NCBI RefSeq assembly: GCF_022539505.1
Contig: NC_061508.1
Location: 268,838,736-268,902,735 of the forward strand
Direction of reading: 5' to 3'
Length of the DNA: 64,000 bases
Origin: Lolium rigidum
Taxonomy: Eukaryota; Streptophyta; Magnoliopsida; Poales; Poaceae
Positions 1-10,480 of this stretch are shown piece by piece. Each line of letters begins with the position of its first letter. Position 1 is the stretch's first letter. Under the pieces are notes generated by a model, which saw nothing but the letters and a program-made list of their open reading frames with translations, was not told the DNA's origin and did no database searches. A program made the translations under genes and the position numbers.

Positions 1-331
1 CGATCTAGACAGACATGATGCTTACCCGGAAGAAAACCCTCGAGACAAGGGAGTTGGTGATGCGCCTAGATTGGTTTGTGGTAAACGTGATTGTTGTTTA
101 TTTCATAAACCCTAGATACATATTTATAGTCCGTAGACTTTCTAACGTGGGAATAATCCCAACCGTGCACGAGACAAATTCTATCTAACCGACACGTATC
201 CTACTATATTACAGATACACGGGCAAACTAGCCCAAACTTTGCATACAAGGCCGATTCATGTATTTCTTCCATGTATATTCTTCAAGCCCATCTTTAATC
301 GCGGCCCACCTCTGATCCGGTCAAATCCTGG
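1..331 (-). repeat. Element A 3' LTR, start of LTR only, truncated
   Basis: Matches 3911-4231 with a few substitutions and a small indel near base 10. In element orientation this is the beginning of the LTR. Its terminal bases are missing: the right LTR ends GGTGATAACA, whereas here the match stops at CCTGG (331) and internal sequence follows directly. The rest of the LTR lies left of the window. Confidence 0.85.
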
Positions 332-1030
332 AGCACTAAACTCCGTCGGAAGGATGAACACCATGTTTGTGCCAGCCGATGTCTCATCATCGGCTTTCTT
401 TTGTCTGGGGCGCCACTCTTTCCTTTGTGGCCGACCTTCTTCGTCCAGGGTTCGCTGAATTTTCGCGGCCAGATCAGGCCGCGCCTTCCTTAACGTGTGC
501 AAGTATAACCTTTCGGCTTCCTCCAAACCACGTAGTCGCTGAACCCTACGCTTTTGGGAACGGCTGAGTCCATCAGGGCACCACCTTAGCCGGTGGTACT
601 TATCTTCTTCTTCTTCATCATCGTCCTCTAGTTCCTCGAGGTCTTCTACCTGAGAGGACTCAGCGTGCTTGTTCCGAGGCGGGAGAGGCCCTAGACGTTT
701 GAACACGGACACGTTAGCTGCATCCTTCTTCTTCTGTCTACATTCTGCGCGGTTGCCGATTGTAGGCAATCGGCTCATTCCTGAATCCCAGCAGTGTCTG
801 AAGAAGGGACAGTCCCAGTGTCTATCCACGTCGTCTTGCTCTCTCGACCTTTCCTTGGCGTGGCGCTCATATCTCTCCTCGTCGCGATCATGCCGACGAT
901 GTCTCCTGGCGTCCCTAGCCAGACGATCTCTTTCGTCATCGTTGTTGTATCGTCGGCGTTGGTCGTATTGACTCACATATTTGTTGAGGAGGTGATCAGA
1001 GAGAGGTCGCTGATATCGCACATTCCTCAC
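332..1030 (-). pseudogene. Element A gag, C-terminal part, reading into the LTR
   Basis: Minus-strand open frame rich in Arg, Asp and Glu, with a Cys/His-rich stretch (CPFFRHC..C) that looks like a degenerate nucleic-acid-binding knuckle, an acidic run and a basic C-terminal part. It follows the capsid-like part of gag at 1134-2225 in element order. The open frame continues beyond 332 into the 3' LTR to about 257, which is a product of the deletion junction rather than a natural end. No protease motif follows. Gag assignment rests on position and composition. Confidence 0.6.
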
Positions 1031-1133
1031 TTCTCCCTCTGTGATGTAGCGCTTGCCATCGTGCCGGAGCCGATCGCGTGGAACGGCTTCCTCTTTGTCG
1101 TTGTCATGAGAGCAGCTGCCCTCGTCTCTGTCC

Positions 1134-2225
1134 TTACCGGAGTGGTGCCCGAGGTCCTACCATGTTGATGTTGAACGAGAATCCTGGCTGGCACCCTCCA
1201 GGGTAAGTGCACTCCACCATGTTAACGGCGGGGAAGGGGTGTGTGTCGACCTTCATGGCGTACTGGCTGAAAATTAGACGCCCTTGTTCTATCGCCATTT
1301 GGACCTGCTGCCGCCACACCCTGCAGTCGTTGATGGCATGGGTGAACGTGTTATGCCACTTGCAGTATAGCTTTCCGTTCAGCTCCTGCGCCGTGGGGAT
1401 CTTGTGGCCTTCGGGTACCTTTAGCTGCTTCTCCTTAAGTAAGAGGTCGAAAATTTGCTCAGCCTTGGTGACGTCGAAGTCAAACCCTCTTGGAGGACCT
1501 TGTGGCTTAACCCACTTGCGGGACACGGGGCTTGCCCCCCGAGTCCATTCAGCCACTGCTACCTCTTGATCTCCCGCAGAGCCTTCATCTTCGTCTGCCT
1601 CAACCAGGACCACCGCACGCTTGAATTTATCCTGGTATACATCTGGGTGGCGTTGTTCATATAATGACAGCTTCTGCACCATGTGCGCCAGTGAAGGGTA
1701 GTCTGCTTGGGAGGCCACATCCTTGATCGGTGATGCGAGACCCACCACCGCCAACTCGACTGCTTCTTTTTCAGTCACACGAGCCGAATAGCATCGGTTC
1801 CTAACGGTTCTGAAACGTTGGATGTATTCTGACACTGTTTCTCCGCGCTTATGTCGTACTTGTGCTAGATCGGCAATGCCAGTCTCGGAAGCCTCTGAGT
1901 GATACTGCATGTGGAACTGCTCCTCCAACTGCTTCCAAGTCCGGATTGAGTCTGGTGGCAGCGATGTGTACCACCCGAAAGCCGATCCTGTGAGGGACTG
2001 TGCGAAGAACCTCACACGCAGCTCATCTGATGCTGAGATAGTGCCCAGCTGTGCCAAATATCGGCTCACATGCTCGATTGAGCTGGAGCCATCTGATCCA
2101 CTAAATTTGGAGAATTCAGGGAGCCGATACTTGGGTGGTAGAGGGATCAACTCGTACTCGTTGGGGTACGGCTTGGAATAGCCGATTGCCCTCCTTTTCG
2201 GCACCATGCCGAACTGGTCTCTCAA
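1134..2225 (-). CDS. Element A gag, capsid (retrotrans_gag-like) domain
   Basis: A 363-aa open frame on the minus strand. The N-terminal third has the plant gypsy gag pattern: KYRLPEFSKFSG, then a helix-rich stretch with FAQSLTGSAFGWYTSLP and TWKQLEEQFHMQYHSE, ending near SEYIQRFR. This is the conserved core that packs element RNA into virus-like particles. The frame is the best preserved in element A. It is separated from the N-terminal gag piece at 2600-3061 by a frameshifted stretch (2226-2599), where gag residues such as IYKIGGDP can still be read in another frame. A full-length gag is therefore not encoded. Confidence 0.82.
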   Translation of the reverse strand: MRDQFGMVPKRRAIGYSKPYPNEYELIPLPPKYRLPEFSKFSGSDGSSSIEHVSRYLAQLGTISASDELRVRFFAQSLTGSAFGWYTSLPPDSIRTWKQLEEQFHMQYHSEASETGIADLAQVRHKRGETVSEYIQRFRTVRNRCYSARVTEKEAVELAVVGLASPIKDVASQADYPSLAHMVQKLSLYEQRHPDVYQDKFKRAVVLVEADEDEGSAGDQEVAVAEWTRGASPVSRKWVKPQGPPRGFDFDVTKAEQIFDLLLKEKQLKVPEGHKIPTAQELNGKLYCKWHNTFTHAINDCRVWRQQVQMAIEQGRLIFSQYAMKVDTHPFPAVNMVECTYPGGCQPGFSFNINMVGPRAPLR

Positions 2226-2599
2226 GATTGTACTGATCTGATCCGCGGTGCTGGCTGTAGGAGTCGAACTCTGAAGATTTGCCGGAGTGGCATACTTAGC
2301 CAGCCATGCTTGCTTCTCAAGCTCTGAGCCAACCTGCAGGAGTTGGGCTGCGGAGGTTTATCGGGGTGGCGTACATAGCTAGCCACGTACGCTTCTCAAG
2401 ATCCGTTCCCGAAGTTCCTCCTACTGTTCCGAAGTCCCTGTTCGTTGCGGTCTGGTTTGTGAGTGCCCGATTCATGCGATGCCGGCACGTATGTGCACGT
2501 TTATCCGTGAGGGATCTCCTTAGGCGCCTCATGCAAGAACTGGTAATCACTAGGGTCACCACCGATCTTGTAGATGACGTATGCCGGTGAACTCGGCAC

Positions 2600-3061
2600 T
2601 TATGGTGCTGCCAACGCGAATGGCAGCGGTGGTCGGGACTGGAGTGGCATCTCTCCTTGGTGAGTCCCTAGAGCTGGTCCTGACGGAGAGTATTGATGCC
2701 TCATGATTTCCTGGATCACCCGAAGAGCGACACGCTCCAAAGTGTTCACCAGGCTCTCAGAGTGGCGGTGCAGCGAATGAGCTACCATGAAATTAATCTC
2801 CTGACGCAGAGACCTGGTGCGTTCTTCTGACGGGGCGGACAGGTCCACTCCATCAAGCGCGCCTTCAGGTGAGAACCCTTTCCACCCGATGCCGTGTGAG
2901 CGGGTTCTCCGGAAAGAGCCGATGAGGTCGGCTTCGAGGATCGCTTTGACCTCGTCATACTTCTTCTTGAGCTCCTCGGTCAGATCCTCGTACGTGACTG
3001 GAGTGCCTTCCGCCATCTCAGATGTAGATGGCGATGCGGTTGATGTCGAAGACTGTCCCAC
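2600..3061 (-). pseudogene. Element A gag, N-terminal part
   Basis: A 153-aa minus-strand frame beginning soon after the putative primer-binding site. It contains VTYEDLTEELKKKYDEVKA and a heptad-like charged region, typical of the N-terminal coiled-coil part of pooid gypsy gag proteins. The frame is lost at about 2600, where the next gag segment continues in other frames towards 2226. The start near 3061 is taken from the first Met after the primer site; a downstream Met (MAEGTPVTYEDL) is as likely. Confidence 0.6.
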
Positions 3062-3072
3062 CAGGCGTGCCA
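3055..3072 (-). other. Putative primer-binding site, element A
   Basis: In element orientation the LTR ends ..CGCAACA (3078). Five bases later comes TGGCACGCCTGGTGGGAC, which starts with the TGG expected opposite a tRNA CCA end. I cannot name the primer tRNA by eye. Confidence 0.45.
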
Positions 3073-3077
3073 GAATG

Positions 3078-4241
3078 TGTTGCGGTCAGAAACCCACCGG
3101 CGAGCAGCGACGGGCAACACAGTAGAGCCGGGAGGCCCCCAGGACTGCGGTTGTCCCTGGTCCCTCCGAGCGACGGCTCGCAAAGACTCGGCACGCACGT
3201 CCGATGCTGGTGCAAGGGCGTGCCACCTGACCTATACCTGGTCAGGAAGGTGTTGGATTTGCCTCGCTTAGTTTCCTGCATGGCATACACGTAAACATTA
3301 AATACGAGCCTCGATCGGCTCTCGAGTTGTCTCGTGAATCGGCTCAAGGAGCCGATTCACCCATGATTCGTACGAGGTGTACGATCATATGGTGGTCCTG
3401 CTTGATCAAAATAAAGCTAAAACGACCTACTACGATTTAGGGTTTTCACCACATAATCGGAACATCCTACGCGTGATTGAGCCTGGCGGCCACGCACGGT
3501 GATCGTAAACTGTCCCTAGACAAGGCCTAAAAACCAACATGAAGTTGATCCCCGGAACATCCTGTCTAGGGCTAGCAAACTACACCCTACGCGCCACTGG
3601 ATCCTTCAACCCGTTTGTAAGGCCTAACTATGCGGATATTAAACTAATCCTTGAAGAACAAGGAGCAATCATAACGGATCGGATCTACTAAATAATGATC
3701 AAGCGGGGTGCCGCCCTTACACCTAAGATAGGTGTAAGGGCGGCTAGACGTCTAAGGGTTGCACGGACGAAAGCATATGATACGATGAAACAATGCTAAC
3801 CCTAACACATCTATGATAACTACGTTGCTCGCCATCAACAAGGCTTCAGCACGAGCAACGCATGAACAGCGAATAAACGTGTACTCGCCTAGATCGCAAG
3901 ATGCGATCTAGGCAGCATGATGCTTACCCGGAAGAAAACCCTCGAGACAAGGGAGTTGGCGATGCGCCTAGATTGGTTTGTGGTGAACGTGATTGTTGTT
4001 TATTTCATAAACCCAAGATACATATTTATAGTCCGCAGACTTTCTAACGTGGGAATAATCCCAACCATGCACGAGACAAATTCTATCTAACCGACACGTA
4101 TCCTACTATATTACAGATACACGGGCAAACTAGCCCAAACTTTGCATACAAGGCCGATTCATGTATTTCTTCCATGTATATTCTTCAAGCCCATCTTTAA
4201 TCACGGCCCACCTCTGATCCGGTCAAATTCTGGTGATAACA
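3078..4241 (-). repeat. Element A 5' LTR, complete
   Basis: About 1164 bp. Read on the minus strand it begins TGTTATCACC and ends GCAACA, giving the TGTT..AACA terminal inversion typical of LTRs. Its first 320 bases match the partial LTR at 1-331. It abuts CACTA transposase coding sequence at 4242. Confidence 0.85.
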
Positions 4242-5610
4242 CTCACTGCCTTGATGTCATGCATATTACAAAGAACGTGCGCGAGAGCTTGCTTGGCACT
4301 CTTCTCAACATGCCGGACCGGACCAAAGATGGGCCGAAAGCAAGACACGACCTGAAAGTTTTGGGCATCAGGGAAGATCTTCAGATCCCGCCGGCCCAAG
4401 AGGGACAGTCGGAGGAGGAGGCGGACGGCGTTCAGAAGCGCAAAAGGATTAAGCAGCCAGACTATTACTGTCCCCCCCTCCGGCTTCACTTTTAGTCCGG
4501 CCGAGGTCGATCCATTTTTCAATTGCCTTGTAGGAGTCAGAGTGCCCTTTGGTTACTCCGGGCTAATAAGCAGATACATGGACCCCAAGAAACGAAACTT
4601 CAGCGGCATGAAGTCTCATGACTGTCACGTGATGATGACGCAGATTCTTCCGGTTGCAATCCGAGGTATAATGGATGACCATGTCCGGGCAACGCTGACT
4701 GGGCTCTGTAACTTCTTCGACGTCATAACTCGGAAGTCGATAAGCGTGAAGAAACTCGCAAGGCTCCAGGAAGAGATCGTGGTGATCCTATGTGAGCTTG
4801 AGATGTACTTCCCGCCTGCATTCTTTGACGTGATGGTCCATCCGTTGGTCCATATCATGGATGATATCGTCAGTCTAGGGCCGGCATTCTTACACAACAT
4901 GATGTCGTTTGAAAGAATGAATGGGGTCATTAAAGGATACGTTCGTAACAGGTCACATCCGGATGGAAGCATCGTCTAGGGCTGGCTCACAGAAGAGTGC
5001 ATCTCTTTCTGCACGAATTATCTAGACATCGAGGACCCTGTTGGTTTGCCTCAAAACAAGCACCTCCGCAGGTTCGAGGGAGTAGGCCACAAAAATGGAA
5101 GGAAGGAACTGCACGTGCACATGTCTGGTCGGACTTCCGACTTTGACAGGGCCAACTTAGTAGCGCTACAACACATTGACTTGATCGATCCTTGGTTGAA
5201 AGAGCACAAAACCATGATAGAGAACGGTGGCAAGCCGATGATGACGGAAGCAGAAATATACAGAGAGCACAACTCCTCTTTCGCGCGCTGGTTCAAAGAC
5301 CACATTGATGCTAATCCCCCACCAATGGATTCTGACAAGTATAAACTAGTATTGGCCTTGTCACATGGCCCCGCGCCCAACATCATGACTTACCAAGCGT
5401 ACGATATCAACGGGTACACATTCTACACGGAAGAAAAAGACAAGAACAGTGTTTACCGGAACTCAGGGGTAACGATGGATTCCTGGACGGGTGACGTAAA
5501 GACTAGATACTACGGAAGAATCGAGGGAATCTGGGAGCTTAGCTACGCTGGGGAGAAAGTGCCGATGTTCCGTATCAGATGGGCTAAGAGCATCACAAAA
5601 GAAGACCGGT
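4242..5610 (+). pseudogene. CACTA TNP2-like transposase, middle part
   Basis: Plus-strand fragments in several frames match the C-terminal half of plant En/Spm TNP2 transposases. In order they are: CLDVMHITKNV (about 4248); a DUF4218-like block with YSGLISRYMDPKKRNFSGMK, SHDCHVMMTQILPVAIRGI and MYFPPAFFDVMVHPLVHI (4542-4976); then the C-terminal DUF4216-like block with YDINGYTFYTEEKD and YYGRIEGIWELSY (5046-5610). There is a frameshift near the C-run at 4473 and an in-frame TAG at 4977-4979. The frame continues across the element B insertion into 18899-19304. The N-terminal part is left of the window. Transposase activity is not expected. Confidence 0.88.
5606..5610. repeat. Target-site duplication CCGGT, left copy
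   Basis: CCGGT directly precedes the left LTR of element B and is repeated at 18894-18898 after the right LTR. Removing element B and one copy restores an uninterrupted transposase reading frame. Confidence 0.93.
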
Positions 5611-6171
5611 TGTCGTTGCCTAATCGACGGTACCTCGGAGGAGGGATCCTCACGAGGGGGAGAAGAAGTAGGGGCCATAGGGCGGAGTGCACACGGGACG
5701 GTGGTACGCGATTTACCCAGCTTCGGAACACCTGCACGATGACAGGGCCCTACTCGCTGCTTGTCCGGAATTATCTGGGCGCTTTCGCGTTGTTACAATG
5801 AGTTGTGGTTGTGCCTCTAGGGCTCCCGGGATCCGGCTTATAAAGGTGCACGGATCTAGGGTTTACACGGAGTGTCCTAGCCGGAATACAAGTTGCCTAA
5901 CTACGGTACAATGTCTTGCCGTGTACGTCAAGGATCCGCCTTCCTCCAGGTACTCGCTGGATCCAGATACCTCATGGGCTGTCACGGATCCGGCCTCCTT
6001 CGTAGGTCGGTTGAGATCCGGCTTCTAGTTCCTGGGCTGGACTTCATCCTTCAGGATCTACAGCAACTAGGCCGCCCGATGGGCCACATGCCTCGCCACC
6101 ATCTATGGGCCACCCGGGCTTGCCGGATCTAGGCCATGCCGTTGATATACCCATAAAGTATACCCACAACA
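5611..6171 (-). repeat. Element B 3' LTR (left)
   Basis: 561 bp. On the minus strand it starts TGTTGTGGGTATAC and ends CAACGACA. From 5806 to 6171 it matches 18518-18893 with only a handful of differences. Confidence 0.92.
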
Positions 6172-6186
6172 GTAGCCCCCGAAGTT
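6172..6186 (-). other. Polypurine tract of element B
   Basis: On the minus strand the sequence just before the 3' LTR is AACTTCGGGGGCTAC, a G-rich polypurine-type primer for plus-strand synthesis. Similar GGGGGCTACT motifs occur within the antisense gene near 9073 and 9170. Confidence 0.7.
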
Positions 6187-6526
6187 CTCCGAGATTCATC
6201 ATTCCTCCGACCTCATTCAGCTCGGATCCGAAGAGAATCTTGAAGAGCTTCAAAAACTTCTACTTGATTCCGGGTTCATTCACTCGGAATTCCTTCGTCT
6301 TCAAATTAGGTATCACAACGGAGACTCCGTTTTTCCCGCGCACAACCTCCTTTTTTCCCGCGCTAAATTTTCGCAAATGCCAATCTTTAGCCGGAAATTT
6401 CGGGGGCGCATGGTCAAATTACCTCCACGTTGTCTTACCGCATTTGACCTAATACACGTGTCATCCATCCAACGGTGCGACCGTTCCGTTTCCACCGTCG
6501 GATCCGAATCCCGAATCTCCGCACGT

Positions 6527-6539
6527 GGCCTATAAATAC
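6527..6539 (+). promoter_or_regulatory. TATA box of the antisense gene in element B
   Basis: GCCTATAAATACC at 6529-6541 is a canonical plant TATA box pointing right. It is followed after about 30 bp by a pyrimidine-rich leader (6556-6600) and the antisense ORF. It lies outside the LTR, between the 3' LTR and the ORF, so this gene need not depend on the LTR promoter. Confidence 0.6.
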
Positions 6540-6644
6540 CCCGTGGCTCGGTAAATTTCCATTCTTTCACCTCTCCTCACCACTTCGTCTTCCTCCTCGC
6601 GCCGCGCCGCCCAACGGATCTCGATTCCGGCGAACTTCGCCACG

Positions 6645-8035
6645 GTGAGCTTCGCGCGCCGCCAGTCCAAGCTCCCCTTCGCGCCAAGATTCCTGCGGTT
6701 GAACGGGAATTTCTCCCCGCCGCCGATTCGTGGTCTTCGCAGGGCAGCTTTCCTCAAGTTCGGCGACCTCGTCTTCACCGGAGCTCCGTCGAGCCACCGC
6801 GCCATTAGCGGTAAGTGCGCCGGCCTTTTAGAAGATAGGCTTAGTGTAGAAGATAGATTAAGTGATCCGGGTACTCAAACAATTTGTATGGGCGCAGCCG
6901 GAAGCATGCCACTCGATTCATCGCACTGTACTGGTAGCTCTCCGAGTAGCCCGGATCCCAATCCAGTAGAACCAATATGCCCGGATCCCATAGCATTCCT
7001 ACCACCATATGTTTCCGACATCAGGCTAGCTCAACCATTTTCCACATCTTCCAGCACTGCGCCAAGCCGGATCCCTTCCCTCAAAGAGCTTCAAGAAGAA
7101 CTCGAGGAACAAGCTAGGATGGCAGCCAAAGTACAGGAGACGGAAAACAAGAAGGCATCCAAGGCCCGGATCCGTGAAGGAGAGCGGGGTCAGTGGTGGC
7201 CTTGCGCAACTACCGATGCGGAGCTTAGAGAGCTCCAGAACGAGGGCATGATCTCCACTCACTGGAGCTTCACTCGTGACTCCGACGTCCCCAAGCCTGA
7301 AGCCGGAGAAATCGTTATGACCAAGGCTTGGGTGGAACGCGGACTTTCACTTCCTTGTTCGGAATTCTTTCTCTCCATTCTCAACACATACGGGCTCCAG
7401 CCCCACAACATCTGCCCAAACTCATACCTCCTTCTGTCCAACTTCGTAACTCTTTGCGAAGGGCACCTTGGGATCCGACCAGATATCAAACTATGGCAGT
7501 TCTTCTTCCGGGTGAAGAAAGAAACCAAGGACAAAGCAATGGTGAACTGCGGGAGCATGACGTTTATGCTCCGGCATAGCCGTATGTATCCTCCCCACGA
7601 CTCGCACGAATTCGTCCGGTACTGGAATGTCGGATGGTTCTATGAGAAGAACGCTTCAGTTCCGGACGTCCATGAAGGCCTCCCCCAGTTTGTCAACAAG
7701 CCTCCGGAAGAACTCGCAAGCTGGAGCTTCGTTCCTTCGCTCGCCCAAACCCCAGTTCGGAGAAGGCAGCGCGGAGAATCTCCTGGCTAGTCCACGATGG
7801 ATCGACCGGGTCCCGGCTCACACTTAGCTGGTTTTCTCGGAGGATCCAGCCCCTGCGCCACAACGCTCGCTTGATGTGCACTTATACCGGGGCGGACGAT
7901 CTCCTCCGGGTTACCCGCCATGATCTTCCGGCCGACTCCCTGAAGAGAAGGTTCAAGACTTTGGTGAAGATTTCCAGGGGCCAACAGGTCCCGGAACTGA
8001 TCAAAGATATTTATACAAACGACCAGTGTCCTCCG
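6645..8035 (+). CDS. Antisense ORF of element B, exon 1 (putative gypsy-type transposon domain)
   Basis: Plus-strand reading opposite to pol. From the Met at 6887 (MGAAGSMPLDSS) it contains a charged coiled-coil (LKELQEELEEQARMAAK) and then the conserved block of the plant family called 'putative gypsy type transposon' (PF04195-like), with YGLQPHNICPNSYLLLSNF and KLWQFFFRVKKE. One frameshift near 7760 moves the reading into the frame that contains LMCTYTGADDLLRVTRHDL and ends at a GTAAG donor at 8036. An earlier Met at 6645 is open, but a GTAAGT at 6811 suggests the leader may be spliced. The biochemical role of this family is unknown to me. Confidence 0.75.
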
Positions 8036-8116
8036 GTAAGCTCTGTTCTTTTCGTTGCTTCAAACTTCACAAGTTTCTTGGATATTAACTTTAACTTCTA
8101 TGCATGCTCCTCCCAG

Positions 8117-8427
8117 CTCAACACTTTGGCGGAGGAAAACTTCCGCACCATCATTCGTGTCCCCGTCAGTGGCGACACGGCGGAGGAGGTTCCGGACGAT
8201 GATGAGGAGGAAGAGGAACAGGCACCCCGCAAGGCGGCCCCTCGTCCTTCGAAGCGTCCCCGCGCCAAAGCTTCCGGCTCAGAGGCTGGAGCTAGCGGCG
8301 AGGCCTCCGCCAAGAAGTCAAGAACCGTAAAGCCACCTCCGCTAGACTCGAGGAAGGCGGAACGTGCACGCCTGAAAATGCTGGAAACAGCTGGCAAACG
8401 CACGCGCCCCGTCATCCCCGGCGCCTC
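8117..8427 (+). CDS. Antisense ORF of element B, exon 2 (acidic/basic linker)
   Basis: Joined to exon 1 across an intron (8036-8116, GTAAGC..CTCCCAG) in frame: CCT CCG | CTC AAC. It encodes NTLAEENFRTI, an acidic run (DDDEEEEEQ) and a Lys/Arg-rich stretch (APRPSKRPRAKASGS) resembling a nuclear localisation signal. It ends at a GTAAGT donor at 8428. The reading frame survives both splice junctions, which is good evidence that the introns are real. Confidence 0.65.
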
Positions 8428-8501
8428 GTAAGTTTCCGAATATGGTGCACCTTTATGTTGGCGAAATTATTTCTTATTCCACCCCTTTCACTTGTTTACA
8501 G

Positions 8502-10480
8502 AAATCCGAGTACCACCGCTACGCGAACCGCCAGCCAAGAGCCCATTACTAAGTACATGAAGAAATCTCCGGCAGTCGGTCCTGCTACTCCAGCTCCGCC
8601 AAGTGCCTCTCATCCTACTCCTCAGCCATCTCCCCCTCAGGCTGATCCGTCTCCCCCTCCTGCCGCAAACACTCCACCGGAAATAATTCCGGTTAGCAGC
8701 GAGAAGGTAGGTGGAGAAGATCCGGCGGCCAAAGGCCCTGCCCAAGAAGATGCGGAAGAACAAGGCCAAGGAGAGGCTGAAGTCACTTCTTCTGAGAAGG
8801 CCGGAGACGGCGGCCGGCGACATCGTCGTTTTCCGAAGAACTTTGGAGATCCGGCTGACATCACTTCCACCCCCAAGGCGTATGCTACCAAGTTTTTCAA
8901 CAAGCTGTCCGAGGCGGAGAAATGGGAGCTTGAACAAGACCTCGCTCAACGCCATGCTGAACAACACCTGGGGGAAACCTGACGCCGCGACATCGGAGAT
9001 CCAAGATTTTAAGAAGGATGTCGGCCAATTCTTCGACAAGCTCATCTCGCAAGCAAAAGGTACTCCCCGAGTAGCCCCCAAGCATGTATGCGGAAACTCA
9101 AATAATAGTTAGCGCTTAGATGCTTAGAGAAAAATTACTTCCGGGAAAGTTTTTAAATTGGACCAGTAGCCCCCAAGCATTATGGCGGAAAGATTCCGGC
9201 AATGATGCTTTGGAAGAAACCACTGCTACAGGCGGAATTTTTACTCCTGCACTGTTCATGTTTTACGAGAACGGCAGGCGCTGCATTACGAGCTTCACAA
9301 GAACATTGCCCTGCAGCGCCGCGTTACTCTGAGTCAGGCGGAAAATATCCGGACTCTGAAAAATGAGAATGCGGAACTGTCGAAACAACTGGCGGATGCC
9401 CAAGGTTAGTTTCCGTCTCATTTGTCATTAGTCATATTCCGACTTTGAACTTGTTTTTAACTTACTTTATTATAGGCGCATCCTCTTCCCTTGCTACAGC
9501 CTCATCCAAACTTGAGAACATGCGCTCCTCGTACCAAGATCTGGAAACGAAACTAAAGGAGGCGGAACTAAAGAGGGAGCAGGCCGAGAAGCAGCTGGCG
9601 GAGAAAAATTCCGAGTTCATCAGGGAAAAGGGCGAGCTGATATTGAAGAAAAATGTTGACAGCGAGACCATCAAATGTCAGCAAAAAGAGCTCAATGGAC
9701 TCCGGAAGTATATGGAGACCGCGGAACAGCACTGGGATTTGCTCAATGAGAACATCTTGGGTACTTATACTGAAACCTTGTCCAGATGCTCCGACTTTTT
9801 CCTTTATGCTCAAATTGTATGCTTATATTCTGACTGTCTTATGCAGAGCCGCTTGGGTATCCGGAACAACGCCGGAATTTGTTCCCGCGGGATGACCTTC
9901 TCCAACTCGCAGGCGATGACTGCAAAGATCTCATCTACGCCTCCCGCAAGATATGCTATAACTTATCCATCAAGAGGAGTCGCACTTGCGACGTTCGCAA
10001 GCTTGTTGGAAAGATGGACGTTCTGCCGGAGCTGGTGAAGGATCTTCAAGCATCATCGCCGAGGCGCAGCTGCGATGGCCTTGACCATGTGCTTGGCACA
10101 CAACCCGGAGCTTGATCTTGACCAGGTGACCGCCGCGAGTTCCTCGGACGCGGATGTCAATGCGCTCTTAGACGCGATGAACGGCTACGACACCCGCATC
10201 GCGCGCGGGATCCGAGCATGACGAATTCTACGACAAGTTCGTGCTTCCCGCGGACGAACCCCCAGAAGCGGAACTTCAAGCGAAGCTCGACGCGGAAGCA
10301 CGCCTGCGGAATCCGGCTCCCAGTTCACCTGGACCAGCTCCAAGGGCGCTCCCCAAGAGGAACCCAAGACCAGCGCTGCAGCTGCAGAAGAAGAAAGTGA
10401 TGAAGACGTGTCGTCTCCGGCCGAAGATGCCGAGAAAAAAGATCCAGAAGGCAAGACTTCTCCGGCCAAGGGGGAGTGAC
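8502..10480 (+). pseudogene. Antisense ORF of element B, downstream exons (coiled coil)
   Basis: After an intron 8428-8501 (GTAAGT..GTTTACAG) the frame resumes with NPSTTATRTAS, then a Pro-rich region and a Glu-rich region. Further pieces follow, with likely introns near 9404-9476 (GTTAG..TTATAG) and 9760-9846 (GTACT..TGCAG). The segment 9478-9759 encodes a clear coiled coil (SYQDLETKLKEAELKREQAE onward). The last part, to about 10480, is Glu/Pro-rich and frameshifted. There is no enzymatic motif; the build suggests a structural or adaptor protein. Exon limits after 9060 are approximate. Confidence 0.55.

Larger units (their letters stand above)
1..4241 (-). mobile_element. LTR retrotransposon A (Ty3-gypsy), gag-only deletion derivative
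   Basis: Bases 1-331 and 3911-4231 are near-identical direct repeats, so this is an LTR element with its left LTR cut by the window start. Between the LTRs only gag is found, on the minus strand; protease, reverse transcriptase, RNase H and integrase are all missing. The element sits inside the TNP2 transposase ORF of the CACTA element, whose coding sequence resumes at 4242. The left target duplication is outside the window, so the right one (probably CTCAC, 4242-4246) cannot be checked. Confidence 0.88.

Noticed and set aside
257..331. C-terminal extension of the gag frame into the 3' LTR
   Set aside because: It is read from LTR sequence after a deletion junction and has no counterpart in the family.
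4625..5386. Minus-strand ORFs of 100-115 aa opposite the transposase
   Set aside because: They mirror conserved plus-strand TNP2 coding sequence; no motifs of their own.
8488..9081. 197-aa minus-strand ORF in element B
   Set aside because: Antisense to the Glu/Pro-rich exon of the plus-strand gene; composition is a shadow (Phe/Ser/Arg-rich).
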